From assembly GCF_030547185.1 (NCBI RefSeq), contig NZ_JAUOQR010000005.1:181450-245449 (forward strand): a DNA stretch of 64,000 nucleotides, given 5' to 3'. Source of the stretch: Neptuniibacter sp. 1_MG-2023 (lineage in GTDB: Bacteria > Pseudomonadota > Gammaproteobacteria > Pseudomonadales > Balneatricaceae). Under the pieces are notes generated by a model. It worked only from the letters and a program-made list of their open reading frames with translations. It was not told the origin of the DNA and made no database searches. Within the stretch, counting starts at the first letter, position 1. Every line of letters begins with the position of its first letter. This document shows, piece by piece, positions 54,237 to 64,000 of the stretch. The translations under genes were made by a program, and so were the position numbers.

Positions 54237-57200
54237 CTAAGACTCAACCAAATCTATTGCAGCATCAGGCTCTAAGTCAGCGATCATTTTCAAGGGGTTA
54301 TCTGAATTAAGAAGCTCCCGTCCCCGTTGAGTAGGGAACTCTACATCTAAGTCTACCACTCGTCCATCACGACAAACGTTGATAATGGTATCCATACATG
54401 AACTTAGTAATGAGTACTTTTCATCCGGCGCTGCGATAATAGTCTGCAGACCTAAATCACTCATAAAGCCAAGGGAAGTTACGGTATTTTCTGAATCAAG
54501 TTTATTAAACGCTTCATCAAATACTGAAAGACTCATACCACCTAGAGGTTGACCGTCACTACCTTCTCGCAGACGGTAAGTCGCCCCTTGTGCAGCTGCG
54601 ATCGCCACATAAAACGGTACCTGATGCTCACCACCGGAACCGGTTTTTATACGCTGAGTTAATGTTGTTTTCCGATTACCATCAAGGTCTTTAACGACTA
54701 ACTCAAAGTTATAGAAGTTTCGGTAGTCTTGTAACAGGCTACTCTCCCCTTCATCTTTTAACACTTCATGAATTTTCGCTAACGCGTCTTTATGAGGCTT
54801 ATCACTGTCAAATTTAAGATCAAACAGTGAACCAACATTTGCAGAATCCATCTGCGTATAGGCTTCTACCAGTTCCAGAATATCTTTCAGTTCAGGGTTA
54901 GGCATCATCTCAAAGCTATACATCTCTTTATGGAAAGGACGGCCTTTAAGATGTTGATTTAACTCACGAATAAGATCTTTTATTTTATTTATTTGGTCAT
55001 TCAAATGGGCGACAAAGTCCGAACGGAAAGCCGTTTCAGCTTCTAAACGAGCACGCTCTGCTTTTTGACTGTAGTTAGCCAACTCAGAATCTTTAAGTGC
55101 TTGCACCGTTTCATCCACAAACGCGGCTAATTCTTCATGACTAGAGTCCGGCGTTACTTTATCCAACTGCTGATGGCTTAAACCGCCACCATGGTATTTA
55201 GCTTTATATTGCGCAACACCATCACGTACGGCATTTTTCTTTTTCTCATGCAGAGAGAGCTCAGACTGAGCTTTCTTTGCCGCTTCAAAGATAATGCGCT
55301 CTAATTCACCTGAACAGCTTTCATCTAGATAGTCACGTTTCTCTTGGGCTGATTGTGCATCATAGTCTTCACTGGCCTCACACTTAGTGCGGGCAACTGC
55401 GTGTTCTTCTAACTCAGTATCAAGCACTTCTAAGGTTGCATTATCTTTGATAATAGAGGTACGTACTTTCTGCAACTTATCCATTAGTGAACGCTGCATC
55501 TGTTCAGTTTCTTTCTGCTCTGCAACGCAATCAGCGATACGCTGCTGAATACCGGTATCATCTTGATTGCGTAGATCAGTGATTGCTTGACGCTGACCAT
55601 CGATCTCGGTCGTTAGCTGCTCACGCTGATTAACGAGATCGAATACACGCTCATTAACATTATCTAAGCCGTTATTTAGGGTAATTAACGCATCACGTAA
55701 TTTTTCTAGTGCATCATGGTTTTTACCCAATTCAGAGAATTCAGTAATCAATTGATCCACTTGCTTACCTTGCAAAGCGGCTTGATCAGAACGACGACGG
55801 ATACCCATAATCGGCTGCTGTTCATTGATCGCTGTTGTCGAGCCTTCTGTTTGCAACATGCAATCATAAGTTAAGGCTCGTTCATGGCGAAGCAGCTCGG
55901 TTTCAGTTTCAACCGCCATAACGCCGCCTAATGCACGGTTCATATACGCCCGAGCATGATCGTTCTCTGTATCAATAAAGTGCGCTAAAGATCCGGCTTT
56001 ATAACGGCTGAGCCATTCACCTGATTTAGTCGTATTAACAATTCGGCATCCTTTAAGATGACGACCTTTACGGCGATAAAGCGTAATCGCCTCTTTGACC
56101 CGATCAGGATCAACAATCAACGCTTCTCGACGTGCCCCCAAGAAGGACTCAATAGCAATACGCCATTTATCGTCGTTGATATCTGCTAATTCACAGATAG
56201 GTGTTGATTCAATACCGTACTCCTGCAGCAGTTCCATCAACTCACGCGTATTTCGGCGTACAGGTGCATGACCTTGGCGCAGGGACTCAACCGCATTTTT
56301 CTGGTTTTGAATATCTGAACGTAACTCATTAATACGAATGACAGAGTGTTCATAGCGTCTAGATACTTCACGGCGAACACCCTCTATCTGTTGCTTCAGG
56401 TTATCCAGAACATTATCAACCTCAACCGGTGACTGTGGCCATAAGTCCGCCATAATATCCTGTCCTGAACGCCATTGAGCAACACACTGCTCCACAACGG
56501 GGACGAACTTATTGGGTAATAGTTCTGAATTTTCAGCAAACCCAACAGTTGTTCGCATCAAGCTATAGACTGCCTGAATTCGCTCTTTCACAACATTAAC
56601 TTCATGGGTTTTTGCAGTGATGGAGGATTCGAGAGCTTTCACTTTATGCGCAGAATCTGAGGTATTTAATTCAGCTCGGGCATCAGCCAAATTCTGCATA
56701 ATCTGGTTAAGCTCATCACTCTTACTTTCAAGCTCTTTTTGTAGCTCAACTTCTTTTTCCTGATTATCCTCTAAACGCTCAGCTGCATCCTCTTTTTTAA
56801 GGTCTGCATTTTCAAAACGCGTTTCATGTACCACCCACTCATATTCGAGGGCATTTTTAACATTACGCTGGATACCGCTACAAAGCTCCTGAACTTTTTC
56901 AAGCTCGCCAATACGGTTAGCAACTTCGCGGGTTTTCGTCTCCATCGCTCTATATTCATCCAGAGACTTACGAAACGCTCCTACATGTACGATATTCTCA
57001 TCAAGTACAAATTCACGGATAAAGCGTGTAGGGCTATCGATTGGGACGAACTTTAGTGCGTTCTTAAAGTTTTTAACGAATTTATCATCATCATTCGGCA
57101 TCTCTGGGTCGTAACTTAAATGTGTTACTAACTCCCTGACAAACCGACTAGAGCGCTTCTCTAGGATCATCTCCGGGCACTGTTTTAATAGATGTCCGCG

Positions 57201-57668
57201 CACATGCTCCCAAGATTTAGGTAAACGCCCTTCACTTGTTTTTTCAGTGAAATCATCTAGCGATACAGCGCAGTCCGGTAAAATAAAACGCCCTAATATA
57301 TCTTCATCCGCCGCAGCCGTAGAGGCACTAATCGCAAGCCCTACGGTTGTTTCTTTAGCCGTTTCTGTATCGAAAAAGCTCAGTGCTAAATAACAAAGCG
57401 AATCCTGACGGGCCGTGTTTTTCTTGCCATCATCATCTAAAAAACCTAAACAGTAAGTTCTAAGACTACGTTCACTTTTCTCCCCAGCAGAAGCGTTGAA
57501 ACTTAAATGCCGTTTATTACCACCCATCAATACAGTTTGAATTGCATCCAAAAGTGACGATTTACCGGAGCCGTTTGGTCCAACAACAGCAACATTACCT
57601 TTAATCGGTATTTCAACTGCACCTAACACATACCAGTTAACCATGATAATACGGTTTAGCTGCTTCAT
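54237..57668 (-). CDS. mksB: MksB, SMC-like condensin ATPase
   Basis: A 1143-residue SMC-like protein of the MukB-related Mks condensin. Walker A is '[19 protein letters not shown]' (about 28-46). A very long coiled coil runs from about 240 to 970, interrupted near 480-600 by a hinge region. The C-terminal ATPase signature is '[18 protein letters not shown]' and Walker B '[18 protein letters not shown]'. It folds chromosomes or, with a MksG nuclease, destroys plasmids. It overlaps mksE by 4 bases. A terminator follows, so no mksG lies after it. Confidence 0.93.
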   Translation of the reverse strand: MKQLNRIIMVNWYVLGAVEIPIKGNVAVVGPNGSGKSSLLDAIQTVLMGGNKRHLSFNASAGEKSERSLRTYCLGFLDDDGKKNTARQDSLCYLALSFFDTETAKETTVGLAISASTAAADEDILGRFILPDCAVSLDDFTEKTSEGRLPKSWEHVRGHLLKQCPEMILEKRSSRFVRELVTHLSYDPEMPNDDDKFVKNFKNALKFVPIDSPTRFIREFVLDENIVHVGAFRKSLDEYRAMETKTREVANRIGELEKVQELCSGIQRNVKNALEYEWVVHETRFENADLKKEDAAERLEDNQEKEVELQKELESKSDELNQIMQNLADARAELNTSDSAHKVKALESSITAKTHEVNVVKERIQAVYSLMRTTVGFAENSELLPNKFVPVVEQCVAQWRSGQDIMADLWPQSPVEVDNVLDNLKQQIEGVRREVSRRYEHSVIRINELRSDIQNQKNAVESLRQGHAPVRRNTRELMELLQEYGIESTPICELADINDDKWRIAIESFLGARREALIVDPDRVKEAITLYRRKGRHLKGCRIVNTTKSGEWLSRYKAGSLAHFIDTENDHARAYMNRALGGVMAVETETELLRHERALTYDCMLQTEGSTTAINEQQPIMGIRRRSDQAALQGKQVDQLITEFSELGKNHDALEKLRDALITLNNGLDNVNERVFDLVNQREQLTTEIDGQRQAITDLRNQDDTGIQQRIADCVAEQKETEQMQRSLMDKLQKVRTSIIKDNATLEVLDTELEEHAVARTKCEASEDYDAQSAQEKRDYLDESCSGELERIIFEAAKKAQSELSLHEKKKNAVRDGVAQYKAKYHGGGLSHQQLDKVTPDSSHEELAAFVDETVQALKDSELANYSQKAERARLEAETAFRSDFVAHLNDQINKIKDLIRELNQHLKGRPFHKEMYSFEMMPNPELKDILELVEAYTQMDSANVGSLFDLKFDSDKPHKDALAKIHEVLKDEGESSLLQDYRNFYNFELVVKDLDGNRKTTLTQRIKTGSGGEHQVPFYVAIAAAQGATYRLREGSDGQPLGGMSLSVFDEAFNKLDSENTVTSLGFMSDLGLQTIIAAPDEKYSLLSSCMDTIINVCRDGRVVDLDVEFPTQRGRELLNSDNPLKMIADLEPDAAIDLVES

Positions 57669-58402
57669 GGTGTTGTTACCTCGTCATCCATGCTGCTTTG
57701 TTCAGTCATCGCTTCTTCCGGTTCAGCTGAGGTTGTTGATGCTTCAACTTCATCAATCGCTTCGGCCTTATCAGACTCATCCTGTTCGTCGGTAATAGAA
57801 TCTGCGTCTATATCCTGTTCATCTTGATCACAGAGACCTTCTAACTGACGGATAAAGTCTTCTACTACTACTTGACGAATAACTGGATTAATCTTCAATG
57901 GAATATTCTTAGGTTCCATCTCATCCGGCTTGCCACGTTCAATGACCCCATGACGAGAGAATAAAGACAATATTTCTTTTAATCGTGTTTCGTTTGGAAT
58001 CTCTTTACGCGTCAGGTTCTCATACAGCGTCAATAACTCATCTGTGCTGGTATAAGCTTGTCCACCTTCGACCTCGAAATTCTCTAAACGTTGTTCATAT
58101 TGCTGACGAATACATAACAGTAATAAAGATTCATCAAGACGTAACCGCATAAAGCGCTCTTCGCCTTTAGGTAAAATCCCCATATAGGCTTCGTCCGGTT
58201 GATGGACAAAGCTCCAACCAATCGCTTCAAAAAGATTGGTAAAGTAATCCACATGTGAAGAGACTAAGAAATAGCTTTCTCTATGCCCTGGACGTTCCGC
58301 ATAAAGGAACTGATTTGTCAGCAGTTGATTCGCCGCACGGCTGAAATCACTCGCTTGGTATTGATCGCTACGACCAATAATTTTCTGCAGATCACCTAGC
58401 AT
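57665..58402 (-). CDS. mksE: MksE, condensin accessory subunit
   Basis: A 245-residue winged-helix accessory protein of MksBEF, equivalent to JetB. Features are '[20 protein letters not shown]' near the front, a leucine-rich '[20 protein letters not shown]' region (read in parts), and a very acidic C-tail from about residue 190. That tail is unusual in length and charge and should be flexible. Its start lies 11 bases inside mksF, and its end overlaps mksB by 4 bases, so the three subunits are tightly coupled. The subunit call relies on position between mksF and mksB together with these features. Confidence 0.85.
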   Translation of the reverse strand: MLGDLQKIIGRSDQYQASDFSRAANQLLTNQFLYAERPGHRESYFLVSSHVDYFTNLFEAIGWSFVHQPDEAYMGILPKGEERFMRLRLDESLLLLCIRQQYEQRLENFEVEGGQAYTSTDELLTLYENLTRKEIPNETRLKEILSLFSRHGVIERGKPDEMEPKNIPLKINPVIRQVVVEDFIRQLEGLCDQDEQDIDADSITDEQDESDKAEAIDEVEASTTSAEPEEAMTEQSSMDDEVTTP

Positions 58403-59825
58403 TTAAAACGTCCTTTGAATGCTCTTTTCTTGTTATGCAAAAGTCCCGACACTCAACCATATCGGCAACGTTAACGTAGTTTTCGTTAAAACTAATATCG
58501 TAACGATCGCTGGTTTTTCTCGCTTTTTTGCCCATGGACTTCATATGTCTGATGTAACTAAAACAGATGTAATCTTCTATGGAATCAATTTCAAAATCTT
58601 TCGCAGCTGCCTTATCTCGTCCAATCAGATGACGTTCAAGATAAGCTTCGACGCGATCAATTTTAACTTCTCGACGCTCCTTATATTCTTTAAAGAGCTG
58701 ACGTAAATATAAAACTTTAGGATCAATCTCTTGCTTTGTAATCACCCGTGGTTCAGCAGCGACACGACGTTTAATCGGCGCACGTACACTGCCAGGGGCC
58801 AGAAAACCAACCGTTTCTAAACTCTTGACCCTAGGTATCTCACGACCATCTTTTTGCGCTATATCTGCAATAACACGGGACAACCGCGAAGCCATCCCAG
58901 GCGTCGTTTTATCCATATAACGCACGGTATCCGAAACCCGTTTTTCCAAACGGTAACGAAAATCATCAATTGTGGCCAAGCGTTGATCAACCGAATCAAA
59001 AATACGGATAATACGATTAATATGTTGATGCACACGCGCTTCAGCGTCATGAATATCCACTTCAAACTGCTGCTGATAGTGCATAATCAGTTGTTGTAAT
59101 TTAATGGTATCGAACTGTAGCTCTCTCAACAGAGATAAAATTTGCTGACGGAAGCGGAACGGATTGTTTTTTGTCTTTAAAGTTTTGTAGTCAGAAACCA
59201 GTATATGCTCTACAAATCGATCAAAAAAGTTACGCACAATCTCTTGCGGGTTATTAGTGAGCGACAAATTAATCTTCAGTTCGCGCAACCCAAGCATCAT
59301 ATCCGTTAAATGAGCACTGAAATCAGCAGCGGTCTGCGCAGCCTCAGATAGAGTAATACCACGCCCAACAGGGTCATTAACCGCAGACTCTAAAGAGCTC
59401 AAGACGTTCAGTACGGCCCCGCCATAGCTTCTTTTCTCTAAGTTAGCGATAGAAACTAAAGTACGCAGTAAAAAGCTATTTGCTGGAGAGAGTAGGACAT
59501 ACACACGGTAGATACGCTGCTCCTCTTCCAACCATCCGGTGGACACTAGCCTGCGATAAATACGGCTAGTATATTCCGCCGTTGAGCGAGGTACTTCTTG
59601 CTGTTCCTCCTCGGTATCCCCTTCTTCAGGCTCCCAACGTCTAACACCGAGCCTGACTACAGCAGCTTCAATAGTCGAACGTACTAAATCTTTAGGAACA
59701 AACGGGTCTACAAGGTCTTCATCGAAGAACAGATCAGCCAATGAGGTGAGTACAGCCTGATATACCTGCCGATTTTGACCCGACAAAGGTAAGAACAGAT
59801 CATCAGGAAGTTTATTAAAAAGCAT
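58392..59825 (-). CDS. mksF: MksF, kleisin-like condensin subunit
   Basis: A 477-residue MukF-like kleisin (JetA equivalent). It starts with a winged-helix-like '[20 protein letters not shown]' and contains '[20 protein letters not shown]'. A helical middle follows ('[20 protein letters not shown]' region) and a C-terminal part '[20 protein letters not shown]' binds the ATPase head. It is the first gene of mksF-mksE-mksB, the usual order. It overlaps mksE by 11 bases. The ATG at 59825 has a weak ribosome-binding site. Confidence 0.9.
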   Translation of the reverse strand: MLFNKLPDDLFLPLSGQNRQVYQAVLTSLADLFFDEDLVDPFVPKDLVRSTIEAAVVRLGVRRWEPEEGDTEEEQQEVPRSTAEYTSRIYRRLVSTGWLEEEQRIYRVYVLLSPANSFLLRTLVSIANLEKRSYGGAVLNVLSSLESAVNDPVGRGITLSEAAQTAADFSAHLTDMMLGLRELKINLSLTNNPQEIVRNFFDRFVEHILVSDYKTLKTKNNPFRFRQQILSLLRELQFDTIKLQQLIMHYQQQFEVDIHDAEARVHQHINRIIRIFDSVDQRLATIDDFRYRLEKRVSDTVRYMDKTTPGMASRLSRVIADIAQKDGREIPRVKSLETVGFLAPGSVRAPIKRRVAAEPRVITKQEIDPKVLYLRQLFKEYKERREVKIDRVEAYLERHLIGRDKAAAKDFEIDSIEDYICFSYIRHMKSMGKKARKTSDRYDISFNENYVNVADMVECRDFCITRKEHSKDVLNAR

Positions 59826-59958
59826 TCAGCGTTAATCCGCAGCGTTATTTTTTGAATAATAACCACCGATTCTAACGGAAAAATCGCATAGGGATAAGGG
59901 GTAAAAGGGGTTCAAAAATGAAGAAACGCTATCCTATTGATTAATATTATTTTTAGAT

Positions 59959-59988
59959 AAAAAAAAGCACCCGATTCGGGTGCTTTTT
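59959..59988 (-). terminator. Intrinsic terminator of the RTX adhesin gene
   Basis: A 13-bp palindromic stem AAAAAGCACCCGA / TCGGGTGCTTTTT (59962-59974, 59976-59988). On the minus strand it has eight T residues after it and lies about 22 bases past the adhesin stop. Confidence 0.9.
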
Positions 59989-60010
59989 ATTTCACTTGAT
60001 TAGCACTGAA

Positions 60011-63000
60011 TTAAACAATGCCATCATCAATATTGTTACTGGTTAACAAGGTCGTTAGTAGATTCTGAGCTTCTGCATCATTACTAACGGATAAGTTATT
60101 CACATCCACCCGTTGCACAACCTCATTTGAGGAAGAGTCAGTAATAGTTAGCTGCAAATGACCAGAGTTCATAACGGCATCTAGTGTATGCGATCCATCA
60201 GATAGAACATCAGACAGGTCGATTACATCATTCTCTGCAGTATTAAAATCAGTAATCTGATCAACTGTTGGGTTAGTGCCTGTACCTAAATCAGATTTAG
60301 ACCAAACAAACAGATCTTCACCTGCTCCACCCGTTAGAATGTCATTACCTTCGCCACCAATAAGCACATCATCGCCATCACCAGCAGACAAGCTGTCATC
60401 GCCTGTACCTGCTAATAAGATATCATCGAACTCTGTTCCGACCAGTGAGTTACCTGACACTGTAGTGATATCAACAATCGTAGAATCTGTATTCGCAGAT
60501 CCTGATGAGCCTAATGTGTATTCGAATGAGGCAGCGGTATAGTCCGCATCAGATGTATCAATAGCCATATACAACTCATAGGAACCAACACCATTATTTG
60601 GACTATCAACTTTGACAAAATAATTGCCATCAGCATCAGCAGTGTAATCATCGTAAGCACTACCATTATTTTCCCCAATGGTTGTTACAAAGTTACCCTG
60701 TGCATCATAAACACTAACACTAGTATTTATAGAAGCATTATCAATATCGAAGTGGATGCTCTCCCCTTCAGCCAAGGTAATCTCAAACCAATCTTCATCG
60801 TTTGAAGAACTTAGCTGACCGATAAAGGCTGCTGCATAGCCCGACTGATTTAATCCGGACAAGTTAGAGTTATTCGAACTAAACAAGCTCCGATCCGTCA
60901 TATCAACCGCATTCGCCATTGTATTATTAGGACTGGCTGATTCATCCTCAGTAATAATGGCTGCTGCAGTAGAGGTAGAGAAGTCACTTTCAGACAGTCC
61001 GCCACCTCGAGTGAAAATAATATCACCCGCATCATTAACAATCCCACCAAGAGCATTATCAACACTCGTAATAACTCCGCCATCCTCTTGATCATTATGT
61101 ATGATAGCGATCTCGGGAATAACTACTGGGGTGCCATCCGCGACATTCGTAATTACATTGTCACGATTTGCATCAAGCTGCGCCGTGAAATCAAGATCTA
61201 ACTTCATTGCAAGTGTAGCTTCATCACCATCATTATCTATCGCCTGAAGATCAAACAACTCTTGCGAGCCTAACAAGGCCGTAGTAACAGTAATACTGTA
61301 ACTATATTCACCTGTTATAAAGTTCAACATCATATCCCCACCAATATCTGTTTCAACGGTAAGGATCTCATTATTAGCGCCCGACACTAAGCCAGTAAGA
61401 CTAACCACAGGGTCGGCACTCATAACGTCAGTATCAGGATCATAGCTGTATTTAACATCGTTAATCGTAATAGAAACAACCTGCCCGCCATCAGCGCCAA
61501 GCAAGAAACCACTATTACCCGCAGCCCCTAAGGTACTTTCAACGGTACCTGTTATCGAGTCATTGCTAAAGGCTTCGAGGAGCGCATTCGCAAGATCATT
61601 AGGGTCAGAGAGCAATATAGTATTCTCTTCTGCTGTATTGCTATCGTTAGCATCTACGTAAGCAGTATCAGCCGAATGGGCAACATCGTTTAGATGGTTA
61701 ATAGCACTGCTACTATTACTTAAAACGTTACCAATACCGATCGCGTAAGACTCAGTAATTCCGCTATCGTCAAGGAAGGCTTCCCAAGCTTCTGGGCCAC
61801 TTAACGATGAAGAGCTTCCCTCAGGCGTATAAGTGACGCTGCTATCAACGCTATGGCTATTGTTAGGCACACCATCAGTTACAAAATAACTAAAGGTCTG
61901 ATCAGCGGGTGGCGGTGTAGTTAACTGGTATTCAGACATTACTGAATTTAACGCGGTATCGTACTCAGTGCCGCCATTTGCAATAATATTATCTAAATAC
62001 TCATAAGCGGCTGCAACATCATCAACAACCCAGCCACTACTATCCGTATTACTCGAGAAATCCACAATCATGACATTGACATTTCCTGCCCCATCAGCAG
62101 AATCAATCAGCTGCTTTAAGGCGTCACGGGCAATCTCTAAGTAATATAAACCGTCATTATAAAAATCATCAGCCATACTACCTGAACGGTCTAACACAAG
62201 AACCAAGTTAGTGGTAATCGTATCTTGCTCACCAACCAAGCTTTGCGTGATATCAAACGCGTTAACCGTATCATCTTCCACATTAACAACTAAGTTAACA
62301 GACTGAGGGGCTGATAAACCATCAGATACCGTTGCCTCAAATGTTAGTGTCTCATTATTTTCACCATTAGCAGTCTCATGATCGATTCCTGCTAATAAAT
62401 TAACGTCATACTGAGCGCTATAGTTTCCATTTCCATTATCTACTGTGTCGTTCAAAGTTACAGTGGCTACATCTACGCCAGCACTACTAGTACCTGTTAA
62501 AACACCCTGTATTGAGTTGGACTCATCTGTATCAGCAACCCATGTCCAAGTCACAGGACTTCCATCAGAAGTAACCCCTGTAGGGCCTGACAAACTAATA
62601 GCGAAGTCGGAGTTATCCGGATCGACGATTGTAATTACACCAGAAGCGCTAGCGGTATCTCCACTATCATCAGCCTCAAGCACCCCTATAGATGGGATAG
62701 CTTCTTCAGATAAGCTCAACGGTCCTTGAACAGAAAGCTGAGGTATATCATTAATAGGATTAACAGCAACAGTCACTGTCGCTACATTCGATTCATGGCC
62801 TGCAAAATCCTTAATAGTGTATGTAAAGGTATCTACACCATAAAAGTTAGCGTTCGGCGTATAAGTAACTGTACCGTCACCATTTACAACAACACTGCCA
62901 TTCCCGGGGTTAGACTGAATAACAATGGAATCTGGATCCAAATCACCATCAGCATCAAAATCATTATCATCTAAATCAATAAGAACAGCGGTCTCTTCAT

Positions 63001-64000
63001 TAGTAGTGATAGGAGAGCTTACTGGTGTAGATAGATTCTCCGTTACCCATACATTGTTATCACTTGAATCAAGTAGCTGTAGGTCAAATATATACTGACC
63101 ACCTTGATCCCAATAATAAACCTCAACGGTATGCTGACCGCCGGTTAAATCAACGGTTTTAATTGATTCTGTTGGTGATGTGATAGTGTCATATTCAAAA
63201 ATATCAACCCCATCAATATAGATTACAAACCCATCATCATGGTGAACATCAAACGTATACGAGCCATCGGCAGGAATATCAATCAACCCTGACATATGAA
63301 TCACACCGTCTGTAGCCTCTTCTGTACTAGTACCTTCGATCGAAGCGGCATCCTGTTTCAAGAACCACTCAAGATTGGACGGAACACCACCCGATGCAGC
63401 AACATCATCAGCAAGATCACCGTTGCCTTCTGCTTCACCAGTGTCATAACGATTATTACTATTAGTATCTGTATACCCATAGTTAATTTGAGTCGATGTG
63501 AATGTGATCTCAGCGTCGTTCGCAGCCACATAATCTTTAACTTCTTGCAGAGTTGCTAAGTTGCCACCATCAATACCTTCGCGATAACCATAATACTCAG
63601 ATGCAAGACCACCCGAAATTGGAACGCCCTCTGGATCATCAACAGCTACAGGTACGTGATCATTATCAGTGATCTGCGTTTCAACACTGTTATTGGTCGC
63701 ATCTTCAGCAATATGCTCGAAGTTAGTATCGGTAATGGTATCGATCGCAATAGTGAAGCTCTCTGCACCTTCCGCTAACACATCATCTAAGGTATCGATC
63801 GTGAACGTGTTTGAGTTGCTACCTGCTGGGATCTGAACGCTAGCTTGGCCGGTGAAGTCTGTTCCATCAACGGCTACACCGCTGTAGGTGAAAGTCACAG
63901 TGATCGGTGTAGTAACATCGCCTGCTGGCTGATCAACACTGATGGTATAAGGTGTTGTCGTATTACCTTCAATTACCGTTGTTGGACCGGTAAGTGAAAC
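60011..64000 (-). CDS. Giant type I-secreted RTX adhesin, C-terminal part (partial)
   Basis: The last 1329 residues of an adhesin. The frame is open through the right edge, so the start is outside the window. Order of domains (visible numbering): Calx-beta-like repeat 1-115, PA14 about 130-320 (DDG in 'HHDDGFVIYIDG'), cadherin-like about 330-425, T1SS-143-like about 430-590, and a von Willebrand A domain from about 595 with MIDAS 'LDRSGSMADD' and 'FVTDGVPN'. A pre-peptidase domain about 1080-1190 and RTX nonapeptides 'AGTGDDSLSAGDGDDVLIGG' precede a C-terminal type I secretion signal. Likely role: surface attachment. The T1SS machinery is not in the window. Confidence 0.92.
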   Translation of the reverse strand, partial: VSLTGPTTVIEGNTTTPYTISVDQPAGDVTTPITVTFTYSGVAVDGTDFTGQASVQIPAGSNSNTFTIDTLDDVLAEGAESFTIAIDTITDTNFEHIAEDATNNSVETQITDNDHVPVAVDDPEGVPISGGLASEYYGYREGIDGGNLATLQEVKDYVAANDAEITFTSTQINYGYTDTNSNNRYDTGEAEGNGDLADDVAASGGVPSNLEWFLKQDAASIEGTSTEEATDGVIHMSGLIDIPADGSYTFDVHHDDGFVIYIDGVDIFEYDTITSPTESIKTVDLTGGQHTVEVYYWDQGGQYIFDLQLLDSSDNNVWVTENLSTPVSSPITTNEETAVLIDLDDNDFDADGDLDPDSIVIQSNPGNGSVVVNGDGTVTYTPNANFYGVDTFTYTIKDFAGHESNVATVTVAVNPINDIPQLSVQGPLSLSEEAIPSIGVLEADDSGDTASASGVITIVDPDNSDFAISLSGPTGVTSDGSPVTWTWVADTDESNSIQGVLTGTSSAGVDVATVTLNDTVDNGNGNYSAQYDVNLLAGIDHETANGENNETLTFEATVSDGLSAPQSVNLVVNVEDDTVNAFDITQSLVGEQDTITTNLVLVLDRSGSMADDFYNDGLYYLEIARDALKQLIDSADGAGNVNVMIVDFSSNTDSSGWVVDDVAAAYEYLDNIIANGGTEYDTALNSVMSEYQLTTPPPADQTFSYFVTDGVPNNSHSVDSSVTYTPEGSSSSLSGPEAWEAFLDDSGITESYAIGIGNVLSNSSSAINHLNDVAHSADTAYVDANDSNTAEENTILLSDPNDLANALLEAFSNDSITGTVESTLGAAGNSGFLLGADGGQVVSITINDVKYSYDPDTDVMSADPVVSLTGLVSGANNEILTVETDIGGDMMLNFITGEYSYSITVTTALLGSQELFDLQAIDNDGDEATLAMKLDLDFTAQLDANRDNVITNVADGTPVVIPEIAIIHNDQEDGGVITSVDNALGGIVNDAGDIIFTRGGGLSESDFSTSTAAAIITEDESASPNNTMANAVDMTDRSLFSSNNSNLSGLNQSGYAAAFIGQLSSSNDEDWFEITLAEGESIHFDIDNASINTSVSVYDAQGNFVTTIGENNGSAYDDYTADADGNYFVKVDSPNNGVGSYELYMAIDTSDADYTAASFEYTLGSSGSANTDSTIVDITTVSGNSLVGTEFDDILLAGTGDDSLSAGDGDDVLIGGEGNDILTGGAGEDLFVWSKSDLGTGTNPTVDQITDFNTAENDVIDLSDVLSDGSHTLDAVMNSGHLQLTITDSSSNEVVQRVDVNNLSVSNDAEAQNLLTTLLTSNNIDDGIV

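Noticed and set aside
62445..63559. Several plus-strand frames opposite the adhesin gene
   Set aside because: They are shadows of repetitive Ala/Thr/Asp-rich coding on the minus strand.
1..64000. CRISPR arrays, tRNA and rRNA genes, insertion sequences
   Set aside because: No regularly spaced repeats, no cloverleaf-like sequence in the gaps and no transposase or integrase motif found by reading. A covariance search with tRNAscan-SE or Infernal could still find something missed.

Overview
The window looks like a chromosomal stretch of a marine gammaproteobacterium, most like the Oceanospirillaceae (Neptunomonas, Amphritea or Neptuniibacter relatives). The assignment rests on protein make-up: an RssB/RssC-like pair next to mlaA as in Pseudomonas, MksBEF condensin, YafJ, PpnN, TtcA, DUF3422 and a long calcium-type RTX adhesin. 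It is an inference from recognition, not a database result. Base composition is moderately AT-rich and even. I see no tRNA, rRNA, transposase, integrase or CRISPR array, so most of the window reads as ordinary core and shell chromosome.

Layout. 0-4 kb: STAS and PP2C phospho-switch pair, mlaA and a general porin. 4-13.5 kb: hrpA helicase, an HpaR-type MarR regulator with rsuA, a Bcr/CflA drug exporter, fadD and yafJ. 13.5-19.9 kb: a bactofilin overlapped with an M23 peptidase, an AIM24 protein, a BktB-like thiolase, ppnN and a sirtuin. 20-27.3 kb: PIN-PhoH ATPase, an orphan yidD, a transporter-type sensor (SLC5 plus STAC) without kinase, mscS, a YgiM-like SH3 protein, a GrxA-type glutaredoxin and a 49-residue membrane protein. 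27.3-36 kb: the complete recC-recB-recD operon. 36-42 kb: a PAS-GGDEF cyclase, then a GlxA-type regulator driving an MFS carrier and a degenerate amidotransferase, then ttcA. 42-54 kb: a DUF302 protein, a membrane-anchored HELLH metallopeptidase candidate, yqaA-recQ, an UPF0149 protein, a SpoU methyltransferase, an ABC exporter / cardiolipin synthase / SlyB-like operon, YdcH, and a hypothetical / DUF3422 / BolA operon. 54-60 kb: mksF-mksE-mksB without mksG. 60-64 kb: the C-terminal 1329 residues of a giant type I-secreted adhesin that runs off the right edge.

Themes. Two DNA-maintenance groups (RecBCD plus RecQ, and MksBEF) and several envelope groups (MlaA, porin, MscS, cardiolipin synthase/ABC/SlyB, bactofilin/M23, adhesin) dominate. 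The most unusual items are the kinase-less SLC5-STAC protein, the receiver domain of the RssB-like phosphatase that has lost its phosphoacceptor, the amidotransferase-like protein that has lost its nucleophile inside a GlxA operon, the ABC/cardiolipin synthase/SlyB cluster, and the MksBEF set without its nuclease partner. Nothing here is an obvious new defence island or mobile element.
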